From assembly GCA_017308515.1 (NCBI GenBank), contig JAFKEN010000007.1:124001-188000 (forward strand): a stretch of DNA of 64,000 nt. The letters are read 5' to 3'. This DNA is from Actinomycetales bacterium (GTDB taxonomy: Bacteria > Actinomycetota > Actinomycetes > Actinomycetales > Microbacteriaceae). Shown one piece after another: positions 9,814 to 17,742 of the stretch; positions within the stretch are counted from its first letter, which is position 1, and every line of letters starts with the position of its first letter. The translations under genes and the position numbers were made by a program. The notes under the pieces were generated by a model, which worked only from the letters and a program-made list of their open reading frames with translations, did no database searches and was not told the origin of the DNA.

Positions 9814-12023
9814 GCGCTCGAGACGGCGCCGGCGCGCAGCGCCCCGCGGGATCGCCCGCGCAGTCCCCGAACGGCGCGCCGACGCGCGCCGCCGAACGGC
9901 CCGCCACCCAGGCCGTCGCGCGCGGCAACGCCCCGCGCGGAGGCCCCTTCGCCGGTATGGGCATGCCCGCCGAGAAGAGCATGAACTTCGGCCCGAGCGC
10001 GAAGCGCCTGCTCGGCCGCCTGCGCCCCGAGCGCGGGCTGCTCGTGCTCGTGATCGCGCTCGGCGTGCTCGGCGTCGTGCTGAGCGTGCTCGGCCCGAAG
10101 GTGCTCGGGCAGGCGACCAACCTCATCTTCGAGGGCGCCATCTCCTCGATGCTCGCCGCCAACGGCGTGCCCGCCGGCACGAGCGCGGCCGACGCCGCCG
10201 AGCTGCTGCGGCAGGCCGGGCAGACCCAGTTCGCCGACGTGATCGGCGCGATGTCGTTCACCGTCGGCGACGGCATCGACTTCGCGGCGCTGCAGCTCGT
10301 GCTCGGTCTCGTGCTGCTGCTCTACGTCGCCTCGAGCCTGTTCATGTACCTGCAGGGCTACATCCTCAACGGGGTCACGCAGCGCACCATGTACCGGCTG
10401 CGCGAAGACGTCGAGGCGAAGGTCCACCGCCTGCCGCTGACCTACTTCGACCGCATGCCCCGCGGTGAGCTGCTCAGCCGGGTCACGAACGACATCGACA
10501 ACATCAGCCAGACGACGCAGCAGACGCTCTCGCAGATGCTGACCTCGCTGCTGACGGTGCTCGGCATCCTCGTCATGATGTTCGTCATCTCGCCGCTGCT
10601 CGCGCTCGTGGCGCTCGTCACGATCCCGCTCACGCTGGGGATCACCGTGCTCATCGCGAAGCGCTCGCAGAAGCTGTTCGTGGCGCAGTGGAAGAACACC
10701 GGCGAGCTCAACGCGCAGATCGAGGAGGGCTACACCGGTCACGCGCTCGTGAAGGTCTTCGGCCGCCACAAGGAGGTCGAGGCGCGCTTCGCCGAGAAGA
10801 ACGAGGAGCTGTTCCGCGCGAGCTTCGGCGCGCAGTTCATCAGCGGCCTGATCATGCCCGCCAACATGTTCGTCGGCAACCTGGTCTACGTCGGCATCGC
10901 CGTGGTCGGCGGCCTGCAGGTCGCGAGCGGGGCGATGAGCATCGGCGACGTGCAGGCCTTCATCCAGTACTCGCGGCAGTTCACCCAGCCGCTCGCGCAG
11001 CTCGGCGGCATGGCGAACCTGCTGCAGTCGGGCGTCGCGAGCGCCGAGCGGGTGTTCGAGCTGCTCGACGCCGAGGAGCAGTCGGCGGATCCCGCCGAAC
11101 CCGCCTCCCTGCCCGCCGACGGCCGCGGCGAGCTGAGCTTCGAGCACGTCGCCTTCCGCTACGAGCCCGAGAAGCCGCTCATCGGCGACCTCTCGCTCAC
11201 CGCCCAGCCCGGACACACCATCGCGATCGTGGGCCCGACCGGCGCCGGCAAGACGACGCTCGTCAACCTGCTCATGCGCTTCTACGAGGTCGACGGCGGG
11301 CGGATCACGCTCGACGGCGTCGACATCCGCGAGCTGACCCGCGACGCGCTGCGCTCGCGCACCGGCATGGTGCTGCAGGACACCTGGCTGTTCGCCGGCA
11401 CCATCCGCGACAACATCGCCTACGGGCGGCCGGGCGCGAGCGAGGAGGAGATCCTCGCGGCGGCGGAGGCGGCCTACGTCGATCGCTTCGTCCACTCGCT
11501 GCCCGAGGGCTACGACACGAAGCTCGACGACGACGCGTCGAACATCTCGGCGGGCGAGAAGCAGCTGCTGACGATCGCGCGGGCCTTCCTCGCGCAGCCG
11601 CGACTGCTGATCCTCGACGAGGCGACGAGCTCGGTCGACACCCGCACCGAGCTGCTCGTGCAGCGCGCCATGGCCGAGCTGCGCAAGGACCGCACCTCGT
11701 TCGTGATCGCGCACCGGCTGTCGACGATCCGCGACGCCGACCTCATCCTCGTGATGGAGCACGGCGACATCGTCGAGCAGGGCACGCACGACGAGCTCGT
11801 CGAGGCGGGCGGCGCCTACGCGCGGCTCTACCAGGCGCAGTTCGCCGCGCCGATCGAGCAGGAGGCGCCGGCCGCGCCGGCGGGCCCCGACCTCGCCGCG
11901 ATCATGGCGGCGCGCGCCGCGGGCACCGCCGAGCAGGAGGCGGAGGTCGCTGCGCCGGGCACCGCGATGCCGGTCGACCCGGCCGACGCGCAGTCGGCGC
12001 CCGTGGAGGAGTCGGAGCGCTGA
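9810..12023 (+). CDS. ABC exporter subunit, transmembrane-ATPase half-transporter (catalytic partner)
   Basis: The product is 737 aa. It has an unusual low-complexity N-terminal extension of about 65 residues, a six-helix exporter domain, a nucleotide-binding domain and an Ala/Pro-rich C-terminal tail of about 60 residues. Walker A is GPTGAGKTT near residue 474. Walker B LLILDEATSSVD keeps the catalytic Glu, and the H-loop is VIAHRLSTI. The signature motif is ISAGEKQ in place of LSGGQ. Together with the Asp/Gln changes in the preceding subunit, this gives one consensus and one degenerate ATP site, the arrangement expected of a heterodimeric exporter. The start overlaps the upstream stop (ATGA) and GGAGG precedes it. 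Confidence 0.9.
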   Translation: MSARDGAGAQRPAGSPAQSPNGAPTRAAERPATQAVARGNAPRGGPFAGMGMPAEKSMNFGPSAKRLLGRLRPERGLLVLVIALGVLGVVLSVLGPKVLGQATNLIFEGAISSMLAANGVPAGTSAADAAELLRQAGQTQFADVIGAMSFTVGDGIDFAALQLVLGLVLLLYVASSLFMYLQGYILNGVTQRTMYRLREDVEAKVHRLPLTYFDRMPRGELLSRVTNDIDNISQTTQQTLSQMLTSLLTVLGILVMMFVISPLLALVALVTIPLTLGITVLIAKRSQKLFVAQWKNTGELNAQIEEGYTGHALVKVFGRHKEVEARFAEKNEELFRASFGAQFISGLIMPANMFVGNLVYVGIAVVGGLQVASGAMSIGDVQAFIQYSRQFTQPLAQLGGMANLLQSGVASAERVFELLDAEEQSADPAEPASLPADGRGELSFEHVAFRYEPEKPLIGDLSLTAQPGHTIAIVGPTGAGKTTLVNLLMRFYEVDGGRITLDGVDIRELTRDALRSRTGMVLQDTWLFAGTIRDNIAYGRPGASEEEILAAAEAAYVDRFVHSLPEGYDTKLDDDASNISAGEKQLLTIARAFLAQPRLLILDEATSSVDTRTELLVQRAMAELRKDRTSFVIAHRLSTIRDADLILVMEHGDIVEQGTHDELVEAGGAYARLYQAQFAAPIEQEAPAAPAGPDLAAIMAARAAGTAEQEAEVAAPGTAMPVDPADAQSAPVEESER

Positions 12024-12039
12024 ACCGGCGCGAGGCGTG

Positions 12040-12057
12040 AGCGGGCTCAGGCCCGCT
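12040..12057. terminator. Hairpin between convergent genes
   Basis: A 7-bp stem AGCGGGC / GCCCGCT with a TCAG loop lies where the exporter operon (ending 12023) and rmuC (ending 12047) converge, and overlaps the rmuC stop codon. There is no T-run, so it is at best a weak bidirectional terminator. Confidence 0.4.
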
Positions 12058-13483
12058 TGCGCCCCGACCCGGCCTCGGCGTCGGCACCGGGCTCGCCGAG
12101 ATCGGCGAGCCCGAGGTCGAGCTGCGGGCGTTCGGGCGGAGCGGCGAGCGCGAGCTCGGCCTCGATCGTCAGGCCGTCGGGGTGCACCCCGGCGTCGTCT
12201 GCCGCCGGGGTCTCGATCTGCTCGGCGAGGTCGCTCGCGGTGAGCTGGCGCGCGTCCTCGTCGATCTCCGACAGCGGGGCGAGCACCTTCGTCTCGTCGA
12301 GCTTGCTCAGCTTGCGGGCCGAGGGCAGCACCTGGCGCTCCATCGAGCCGACGAAGGCGTTGTAGTCCTTGACGCTGCGCTCGATCGAGCGGCCGAGCTT
12401 GTCGACGTGCCCGGCGAGAGTCGTGAGGCGCCCGTAGAGCTCGCGGCTCACGTCGAAGAGCGCCTTCGCCTCCTGCGTGACGACCTCGTGCCGCCACGAG
12501 ACCGCGACCGCCTTGAGCACCGAGAACAGGGTCACCGGCGAGGCGAGGGCGACGTGCTTGCCGAAGGCGAAGTCCATGATCGAGGGATCCGCTTCGAGCG
12601 CCGCCGACAGCAGCGACTCGCTCGGGATGAACGCGACCACCATCTCGGGACTCGAGTCGAGCCCCTCCCAGTAGGAGCGCGCGCCCAGGGCCGTCACGTG
12701 GTCGCGCATCGCCTTGACGTGCTTCTTCAGCAGTTCCTCGCGCTTGGCGAGCTCGGCCCCCGTCGCGGTCACCGGGATCTCCGCGGCCTCCAGGTACGAG
12801 GAGAACGGCACCTTCGCGTCGACCGCGATGCTCTTGCCGCCGGGCAGGTGCACGACCATGTCGGGCCGGGCGCGCGAGCCGTCGACCGTGATCGAGGACT
12901 GCACGTCGAAGTTGACGTGCTCGAGCATCCCCGCCGACTCGACGACGGCCCGCAGCTGGGTCTCGCCCCACACCCCGCGGGTCGCGTTGTTGCGCAGCGC
13001 CGAGGCGAGCGACTCGGCGGTCGCGCGCAGCCGCTCCTCGCTCTCGGCGGCCGTCTTCAACTGCTGCTGCAGCTGCCCGTGCTGCGCCGAGCGCTGGCTC
13101 TCGAGCTCGGTGACCTTCGCCTGCATGGTGCGCAGCGACTCCTGCACCGGGGTCAGCGCCTGCAGCACCTTGCTCTCGGCGCGCTCGGCCGCCTGGCGCT
13201 CCTCCGCCTCACGGCGCGTGCGGTCGACGAGGTCGCGGTACTGACCCTGCGCGTCGGCGACCTGGGTGCGCAGACCCTCCAGCGCGGCGCGGGCCGCCGC
13301 CAGCTCGGCGCCCAGCTCGCCGCGCGCCTGCGCGAGCTCGGCGGCGTGACGGGCGCGCAGCACCTCGGGGCTCTCGCCCGTCGCGGCCGCCGCGGCCCGG
13401 GCGCGGCCGAGCAGCAGGCCGACGAGAGCGCCGAGGCCGACGCCGAGCGCGAGGCCGATCAGGAGGGCGAGCAGGGGATCCAT
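12047..13483 (-). CDS. rmuC: DNA recombination protein RmuC
   Basis: The product is 478 aa. It begins with one transmembrane helix (MDPLLALLIGLALGVGLGAL), continues with a long Ala/Glu/Arg-rich coiled coil (about 45-190) and ends with the RmuC domain (about 200-440), recognisable from ATRGVWGETQLRAVVE, the DMVVHLPGGKSIAVDAKVPF block and FIPSESLL. The domain is related to restriction-endonuclease-like folds; RmuC limits inversions at short inverted repeats. The start at 13483 is preferred over upstream frames because the membrane helix begins there and GACACT, a possible -10, lies six bases ahead. It is convergent with the ABC exporter. Confidence 0.9.
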   Translation of the reverse strand: MDPLLALLIGLALGVGLGALVGLLLGRARAAAAATGESPEVLRARHAAELAQARGELGAELAAARAALEGLRTQVADAQGQYRDLVDRTRREAEERQAAERAESKVLQALTPVQESLRTMQAKVTELESQRSAQHGQLQQQLKTAAESEERLRATAESLASALRNNATRGVWGETQLRAVVESAGMLEHVNFDVQSSITVDGSRARPDMVVHLPGGKSIAVDAKVPFSSYLEAAEIPVTATGAELAKREELLKKHVKAMRDHVTALGARSYWEGLDSSPEMVVAFIPSESLLSAALEADPSIMDFAFGKHVALASPVTLFSVLKAVAVSWRHEVVTQEAKALFDVSRELYGRLTTLAGHVDKLGRSIERSVKDYNAFVGSMERQVLPSARKLSKLDETKVLAPLSEIDEDARQLTASDLAEQIETPAADDAGVHPDGLTIEAELALAAPPERPQLDLGLADLGEPGADAEAGSGRKRA

Positions 13484-13592
13484 GCCGTCAGTGTCGCAGC
13501 GGGCGGTGACATCGCCGGGGCGACCTGCCGTGCGGGGCGCGCCGCGCGTGTCGCGCTGCGCGCCGCGTCCCGCGCGGGCGCCCGGAGCGCGA

Positions 13593-14183
13593 CTACGCCG
13601 AGCGCGCCGCGGCCGGGCGCACGAGCCGGCCGATCCGGCAGCCGGCGCGGGCGGCGAGCTCGGCCACATCGATCGCGGCGTGCCGCTCGGCGGCGTCGAC
13701 GATGATGGCGGCGCAGGCCTCCGCATCCGCCGTCGCGTCGTGGTGGGCGAAGGCGCCGTGACCGGCGGCCGCCGCCGCGAGGGGCAGCCGGTAGGAGTCG
13801 AGGCGGTAGGTGCGGCGCGCAACCTGCAGGCTGCAGAGGTAGCCGAACTCGGGCGTCGCGACGCCGCTCGCCTCGCAGGCCGCCGCGAGCACGCCCATGT
13901 CGAAGCCCGCGTTGTGGGCGACGAGGGTGTCGCCGTCGATCCAGCTCACGAGCTCGGGCAGCTGCAGGCGCCACTCGACGGCGCCCTCGACCATCGCCGG
14001 CGTGATGCCGTGGATGCGGATGTTCCACTCCGAGAAGTGGTCGTGCCCCGCCGGCGGCCGGATCAGCCACCCGATGCGGTCGACGACCTCGCCGTCGCGC
14101 ACCTTCACCAGCCCGACCGCGCACGCGCTCGCGGGGGACCCGTTGGCGGTCTCGAAGTCGATCGCGGTGAAGTCCAACGGCAC
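13593..14183 (-). CDS. DnaQ-like 3'-5' exonuclease (DEDDh)
   Basis: The product is 196 aa. Motif ExoI is AIDFETANG (D9, E11), ExoII is HNAGFDMGVL and ExoIII is HHDATADAEACA, the full acidic set plus the general-base His of DEDDh exonucleases. The GTG at 14183 starts just before the first strand, and a weak CACGCT hexamer lies six bases ahead. Stand-alone proteins of this size are proofreading-like or DNA/RNA processing nucleases; there is no helicase, polymerase or BRCT domain. It lies about 110 bp upstream of rmuC on the same strand, so the two nuclease-like genes may be co-transcribed. Confidence 0.82.
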   Translation of the reverse strand: MPLDFTAIDFETANGSPASACAVGLVKVRDGEVVDRIGWLIRPPAGHDHFSEWNIRIHGITPAMVEGAVEWRLQLPELVSWIDGDTLVAHNAGFDMGVLAAACEASGVATPEFGYLCSLQVARRTYRLDSYRLPLAAAAAGHGAFAHHDATADAEACAAIIVDAAERHAAIDVAELAARAGCRIGRLVRPAAARSA

Positions 14184-14318
14184 GAGCCGAGCGTGGCATG
14201 CGCCGCCGACGCCGGGTCGCGGGCGCGCCGGTCGCGCGCGGTTCGAGGCGCATCCGCGATCGTTCCCGGGCCCGCGCGAGCCGGTGCGGCGACGGTTCCG
14301 GTACGGGAGGATGGGGCC

Positions 14319-14882
14319 GTGGCCCTGTTCAAGCGCACCGCGCGGATGAAGGTGGGCAAGTTCAAGCCTCCGCCCGAGCGCGAGCCGGCGAGCCTCGAGC
14401 GGCTCGTCGAGGAGGGCCTGCTCATCGCCGATTCGGCGCTGCGGATGACCCTCAAGAACGCGATCATCGTCGCGGCCCTGCGCGACCGCCGCGCCCTCGA
14501 CCGCGACGCGCTGCACGCTCTCGCCGTGGAGCGCCTCGGCGAGCTCGCGGAGGGCGAGCGCGCCGCCGCGGGCCGCGACCGGCTCGAGATCGGATCCGGC
14601 GCCCGCCGTCGCGAGCAGGTGCGGCGCGCTCTCGCCGAGCGCCTCGCCGCGCTCGCCGCCGACCCCGAGCGGATCGCCGCGGTCGTCGAGCGCTCGCGCG
14701 CATCCGCCTGGGAGGAGATCTCCGGCCCGCTCGCCGACCGGGCCAGCGCGGCCCGCGAGGCGGAGCGGGCGCTCACCGCCGATCTCGACCCCGAGCAGCG
14801 CGCCGAGCGGGTCGCGGCCTTCGTCGCGCTCGACCTCACCTCGCTCGCCGCCGAGCGCGGCGTCGACCTCGTCGCCGACTGA
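14319..14882 (+). CDS. Conserved hypothetical protein, helical, charged
   Basis: A 187-aa protein rich in Ala, Arg and Glu, almost certainly helical. The GTG at 14319 follows GGGAGGA. The segment LIADSALRMTLKNAIIVAALRD and the late AWEEIS resemble a family common in Microbacteriaceae that I recall being labelled 'asparagine synthase' without justification: no amidotransferase or ATP-pyrophosphatase motif is present. It lies 30 nt upstream of ychF on the same strand, but ychF has its own leaderless promoter. The function is unknown. Confidence 0.65.
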   Translation: MALFKRTARMKVGKFKPPPEREPASLERLVEEGLLIADSALRMTLKNAIIVAALRDRRALDRDALHALAVERLGELAEGERAAAGRDRLEIGSGARRREQVRRALAERLAALAADPERIAAVVERSRASAWEEISGPLADRASAAREAERALTADLDPEQRAERVAAFVALDLTSLAAERGVDLVAD

Positions 14883-14898
14883 GCGCGCGAGCCGCCGG

Positions 14899-14904
14899 TA
14901 GGCT
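14899..14904 (+). promoter_or_regulatory. -10 hexamer of leaderless ychF
   Basis: TAGGCT ends eight bases before the GTG start of ychF at 14913 and there is no ribosome-binding site, so transcription probably begins at the start codon. Confidence 0.6.
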
Positions 14905-14912
14905 CGACCCCC

Positions 14913-15989
14913 GTGGCGCTCACCATCGGCATCGTCGGACTGCCCAACGTCGGCAAGTCGACGCTCTTCAACGCCCTCACCAAGAACACCGTGCTCGCGG
15001 CGAACTACCCCTTCGCGACGATCGAGCCGAACGTCGGCGTCGTCGAGCTGCCCGACCCGCGGCTGAGCACGCTCGCCGAGGTCTTCGGCAGCGAGCGGAT
15101 CGTGCCGGCGACGGTGTCGTTCGTCGACATCGCCGGCATCGTGAAGGGCGCGAGCGAGGGGGAGGGGCTCGGCAACCAGTTCCTCGCCAACATCCGCGAG
15201 GCCGACGCGATCGCGCAGGTGGTGCGCGCGTTCAGCGACAGCGACGTCGTGCACGTGGCCGGCATCGTCGACCCGAAGGACGACCTCGAGGTCATCACCG
15301 CGGAGCTCGCCCTCGCCGACCTGCAGACCCTCGAGAAGGCGATCGTGCGGCTCGAGAAGGAGGTGCGCGGCAAGAAGGCCGACCCGGCCGTGCTCGCCGC
15401 CGCGCAGCAGGCGCAGGAGGCGCTCGAGCGGGGCGTGCCGCTGTCGCGCGCACCGGGCATCGACCTCGGCCTGCTCAAGGAGCTCGGGCTCATGACGGCG
15501 AAGCCGATCCTCTACGTCTTCAACGTGGATGAGGCGATCCTCACCGACGACGCGAAGCGCGCCGCGCTCGCCGAGCTCGTCGCCCCCGCGCAGGCCGTGT
15601 TCCTCGACGCCAAGGTGGAGAGCGAGCTCATCGACCTCGATCCCGACGAGGCCGCCGAACTTCTCGCCTCCATGGGGCAGGAGGAGTCGGGCCTCGACCA
15701 GCTCGCCCGCATCGGCTTCGACACCCTCGGGCTGCAGACGTACCTCACGGCCGGGCCCAAGGAGTCTCGGGCGTGGACGATCCGCAAGGGGGCGAAGGCT
15801 CCCCAGGCCGCGGGCGTGATCCACACCGACTTCGAGAAGGGCTTCATCAAGGCCGAGGTGATCGGCTTCGACGACCTCGTCGACGCCGGCTCGGTCGCCG
15901 AGGCCCGCGCGCGTGGCAAGGCCCGCATGGAGGGCAAGGACTACGTCATGCAGGACGGCGACGTGGTCGAGTTCCGCTTCAACACCTAG
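14913..15989 (+). CDS. ychF: Redox-regulated ATPase YchF (OBG-family)
   Basis: The product is 358 aa, the normal length. The P-loop is GLPNVGKSTLFNALT. The switch regions NYPFATIEPNVG and DIAGIVKGASEGEGLG follow, and NVDE replaces the NKxD of true GTPases, as usual for the ATP-preferring YchF. A coiled-coil insertion (about 130-200) and a C-terminal TGS domain complete it. YchF associates with ribosomes and affects translation and stress responses. The C-terminus is canonical, DGDVVEFRFNT. Two more copies of these last codons follow the gene at 16365-16403 and 16826-16864, each after a small unrelated gene. Confidence 0.96.
   Translation: MALTIGIVGLPNVGKSTLFNALTKNTVLAANYPFATIEPNVGVVELPDPRLSTLAEVFGSERIVPATVSFVDIAGIVKGASEGEGLGNQFLANIREADAIAQVVRAFSDSDVVHVAGIVDPKDDLEVITAELALADLQTLEKAIVRLEKEVRGKKADPAVLAAAQQAQEALERGVPLSRAPGIDLGLLKELGLMTAKPILYVFNVDEAILTDDAKRAALAELVAPAQAVFLDAKVESELIDLDPDEAAELLASMGQEESGLDQLARIGFDTLGLQTYLTAGPKESRAWTIRKGAKAPQAAGVIHTDFEKGFIKAEVIGFDDLVDAGSVAEARARGKARMEGKDYVMQDGDVVEFRFNT
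15948..15989 (+). repeat. ychF tail, copy A (in-gene)
   Basis: The last 14 codons of ychF: MQDGDVVEFRFNT and TAG. This is the reference copy for two diverged copies downstream that keep the same reading frame and end in their own stop codons. Confidence 0.85.
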
Positions 15990-16003
15990 GGAAGGACGCG
16001 GGC

Positions 16004-16375
16004 GTGGAGACGATCACGCTGTGGCGACCGACCGGACCCGAGGAGTGGGAGCTGGTCGAGGCGAGCGGCCGTCGGCGCTGGCCTCCGCGCCTGCCTGAGC
16101 AGCCGATCTTCTATCCCGTCCTCAATGAGGACTACGCCACGCGCATCGCGCGCAACTGGAACGTGCCGGCTTCAGGTCTCGGCATTGTGACGCGATTCGA
16201 GGTCGAGGCGGCCTATCTCCAACAGTTCGACGTCCATCAGGTCGGCGGTGAGACGATCCTCGAATACTGGATCCCCGCGGAACGTCTCGACGAGTTCAAC
16301 GACCACATCGTCGGGGAGATCGTCGCTGTCACTCGGTTCGAGCGGGAGGGCGATCGAGGGGGAGATGCGACCTAA
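16004..16375 (+). CDS. Small conserved protein, ADP-ribosylation/crystallin J1-like family
   Basis: The product is 123 aa. The GTG at 16004 follows GGAAGGA only 14 nt after the ychF stop. The start TLWRPTGPEEWELV, the block PPRLPEQPIFYPVLNEDYA, VTRFEVEAAYLQ and EYWIPAERLDEFN match my memory of a small family annotated 'ADP-ribosylation/crystallin J1'; catalysis has not been shown for it to my knowledge, and neighbours suggest an accessory, possibly immunity-like role. The last codons (GDAT) and stop TAA are read out of frame from the upstream edge of the second ychF-tail copy, so the end of this gene is built from that repeat. Codon use is less GC-biased than in ychF. Confidence 0.72.
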   Translation: METITLWRPTGPEEWELVEASGRRRWPPRLPEQPIFYPVLNEDYATRIARNWNVPASGLGIVTRFEVEAAYLQQFDVHQVGGETILEYWIPAERLDEFNDHIVGEIVAVTRFEREGDRGGDAT

Positions 16376-16403
16376 CGTGGTGGAGTTCCGCTTTTCGAGC
16401 TGA
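16365..16403 (+). repeat. ychF tail, copy B
   Basis: Thirteen codons in the ychF frame: MRPNVVEFRFSS and TGA. It resembles copy A (VVEFRF identical) but differs at synonymous sites (GTG for GTC, TTT for TTC) and in the last two residues. It overlaps the stop of the preceding gene and ends 10 nt before the next start codon. Confidence 0.8.
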
Positions 16404-16413
16404 CGGAGGTGTT

Positions 16414-16836
16414 GTGGGGAGCTCGTTCGAAGTCGTCGAACACGCCGGCACTGACTGGACCTTCGAATTCGTCGATGAAGCGATCTGGCTGATTCAGCTC
16501 GACTACGCGGTGAGCCTCGTCACCCAGAACCTGCAGTTGCGGATCGAGCGCAGCTTCGAACTCCGTCGTGCGAAGCAGCATTTCACCATCGTCCCGAACT
16601 CGCCGCAAGATCTCGTCCCGGTGCTTTCGCTTCACGAGGAACCGCTTCGCCGGGTGGTCGTGGCAGAGAGTGGCGAACTGCGGATGCACCTTCGCGACGG
16701 GGAGACGATCTTGGTCCCGCCGTCCGACGATGCCTATGAAGCGTTCACCTTGTCAATCACGGGTGACTTCAACTTCGCTTCGCTCCCCGGCGGAGGTCTC
16801 GACTACTGGGGGGCCATGGGTCGAGATGCAACGTGA
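16414..16836 (+). CDS. DUF6188-like small protein
   Basis: The product is 140 aa. The GTG at 16414 follows CGGAGG. The layout (WTFEFVDEAIWLIQLDYAVSL, a middle IERSFELR strand, LVPPSDDAYEAFTLS, then LPGGGLDYW) fits the DUF6188 family as I remember it, an all-beta domain often found near toxins or in immunity clusters; its biochemical role is unknown. As in the preceding gene, the C-terminal DAT and stop TGA come from the edge of a ychF-tail copy (16826-16864) read out of frame. Base composition is visibly less GC-rich than the core genes. Confidence 0.72.
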   Translation: MGSSFEVVEHAGTDWTFEFVDEAIWLIQLDYAVSLVTQNLQLRIERSFELRRAKQHFTIVPNSPQDLVPVLSLHEEPLRRVVVAESGELRMHLRDGETILVPPSDDAYEAFTLSITGDFNFASLPGGGLDYWGAMGRDAT

Positions 16837-16864
16837 CGTGTTGGAGTTCCGGTTCACCACCTAG
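16826..16864 (+). repeat. ychF tail, copy C
   Basis: Thirteen codons in the ychF frame: MQRDVLEFRFTT and TAG. It has EFRF in common with copies A and B but carries TTG for the second Val and CGG for Arg. It may be the original ychF end displaced by insertions, or a tail brought in with a cassette. Confidence 0.8.
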
Positions 16865-16995
16865 GTCGAGCCGACTTCGAGTCCGGGAATGGGAGAGCGC
16901 GTCGTGAACATGGCTCGGCGTGAGATCAGCCTCACCCGGCACTGGGGCTGGGGGTCGCCATTCTCGGCCACCCGCGACGCGATCCACCGACGGCG

Positions 16996-17361
16996 ATGGG
17001 CGTCGGCGCGGCGATCGTCCACGATGGGGTCGCGGCCGTGATCGTGCGGCACGCCGATGATGTCGACGAGACGGGCGCGGATCACGGAGGGCCAGCGGCC
17101 GTCGTCACACACGTCACGATCGGCTCGGCCGTCGAACCCTCGAACCGACTCGTCGTGTGCGACTTCGTCGTGACCGAGTGCGACGAGGGCATCTTCCTGG
17201 GGGATGCCGACGATTCCATCCTGTTGCCGGCGCCGGGCCCGACGACCCGCGTGCTGGTCACGGCCGACGACGTTCCGCCCTCCGGATTGGACGAGTTCTG
17301 GATCGAGCTGGTTCCGGCCGACTACCCCTCCAGCGCCCTTTCCGAGAGGGTGGTGCCATGA
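16996..17361 (+). CDS. Hypothetical protein, possible third cassette gene (start uncertain)
   Basis: The 121-aa reading is acidic and beta-rich, for example RLVVCDFVVTECDEGIFLGD and the late LDEFWIELVPADY. I do not recognise the family. The ATG at 16996 has no good ribosome-binding site, the open frame reaches back only to 16924, and a second frame opens at 16889, so the 5' part may be decayed or frameshifted. It overlaps the next reading frame by ATGA, as in an operon. The position after the third ychF-tail copy suggests it arrived with the same accessory segment. Confidence 0.5.
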   Translation: MGVGAAIVHDGVAAVIVRHADDVDETGADHGGPAAVVTHVTIGSAVEPSNRLVVCDFVVTECDEGIFLGDADDSILLPAPGPTTRVLVTADDVPPSGLDEFWIELVPADYPSSALSERVVP

Positions 17362-17700
17362 GTGATGACTGGCGGGTCCACTGCGTGAACGACATCAGCG
17401 CTCTGATCAAGGACGCCGAGCCGGATGTCGTGGAGGAGATCAAGTCGGCGCAAGCCCTCCAATCCCGAGGGGGTTCCGTCGTTCTCGCTCGACGGCCTGG
17501 TGTGCACGGTGCAGATGCTGAAGAACAAGGTGAAGATCCAGTTCAACCGGGGTTCCTCGATCAGTGATCCCGATGGGCTGTTCAACGCGAGCCTCGACGC
17601 GCCCATGGGTCGGGCGATCGACCTGTTCGAGGGCGACGAGCTCGACGCGGAGCAGTTCCAGCAACTCGTTCGGCGCGCGGTCGAGGTCAACCGGAGCTGA
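17358..17700 (+). pseudogene. DUF1801 family protein, frameshifted
   Basis: The first 29 codons (from ATG 17358, ending EPDVVEEIK) and the downstream frame (from about 17447: RKPSNPEGVPSFSLDG, VQMLKNKVKIQF, LFNASLD, AIDLFEGDELD) are two halves of one DUF1801 protein. Removing a single C at about 17446 restores the conserved Trp in EEIKWRKPSNP and one continuous frame of about 113 aa. In the sequence as given, translation stops at 17567. Either the gene is inactivated by a +1 insertion or this is a sequencing error. DUF1801 (YdhG/SufE-like fold) proteins have no firm function. Confidence 0.82.
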
Positions 17701-17742
17701 TGCCGCCGCTCCGGAGGCGCGCGGGGATCGCGAGTTCCCCGC

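Noticed and set aside
9423-12971. 1182-aa minus-strand frame opposite the ABC exporter
   Set aside because: Antisense shadow; its upstream end only reaches into rmuC in another frame.
16889-17041. 50-codon frame starting at ATG 16889
   Set aside because: Arg/Ser-rich with no recognisable pattern, and it is overlapped by the better-conserved-looking frame from 16996; kept only as a hint of a frameshifted 5' end.
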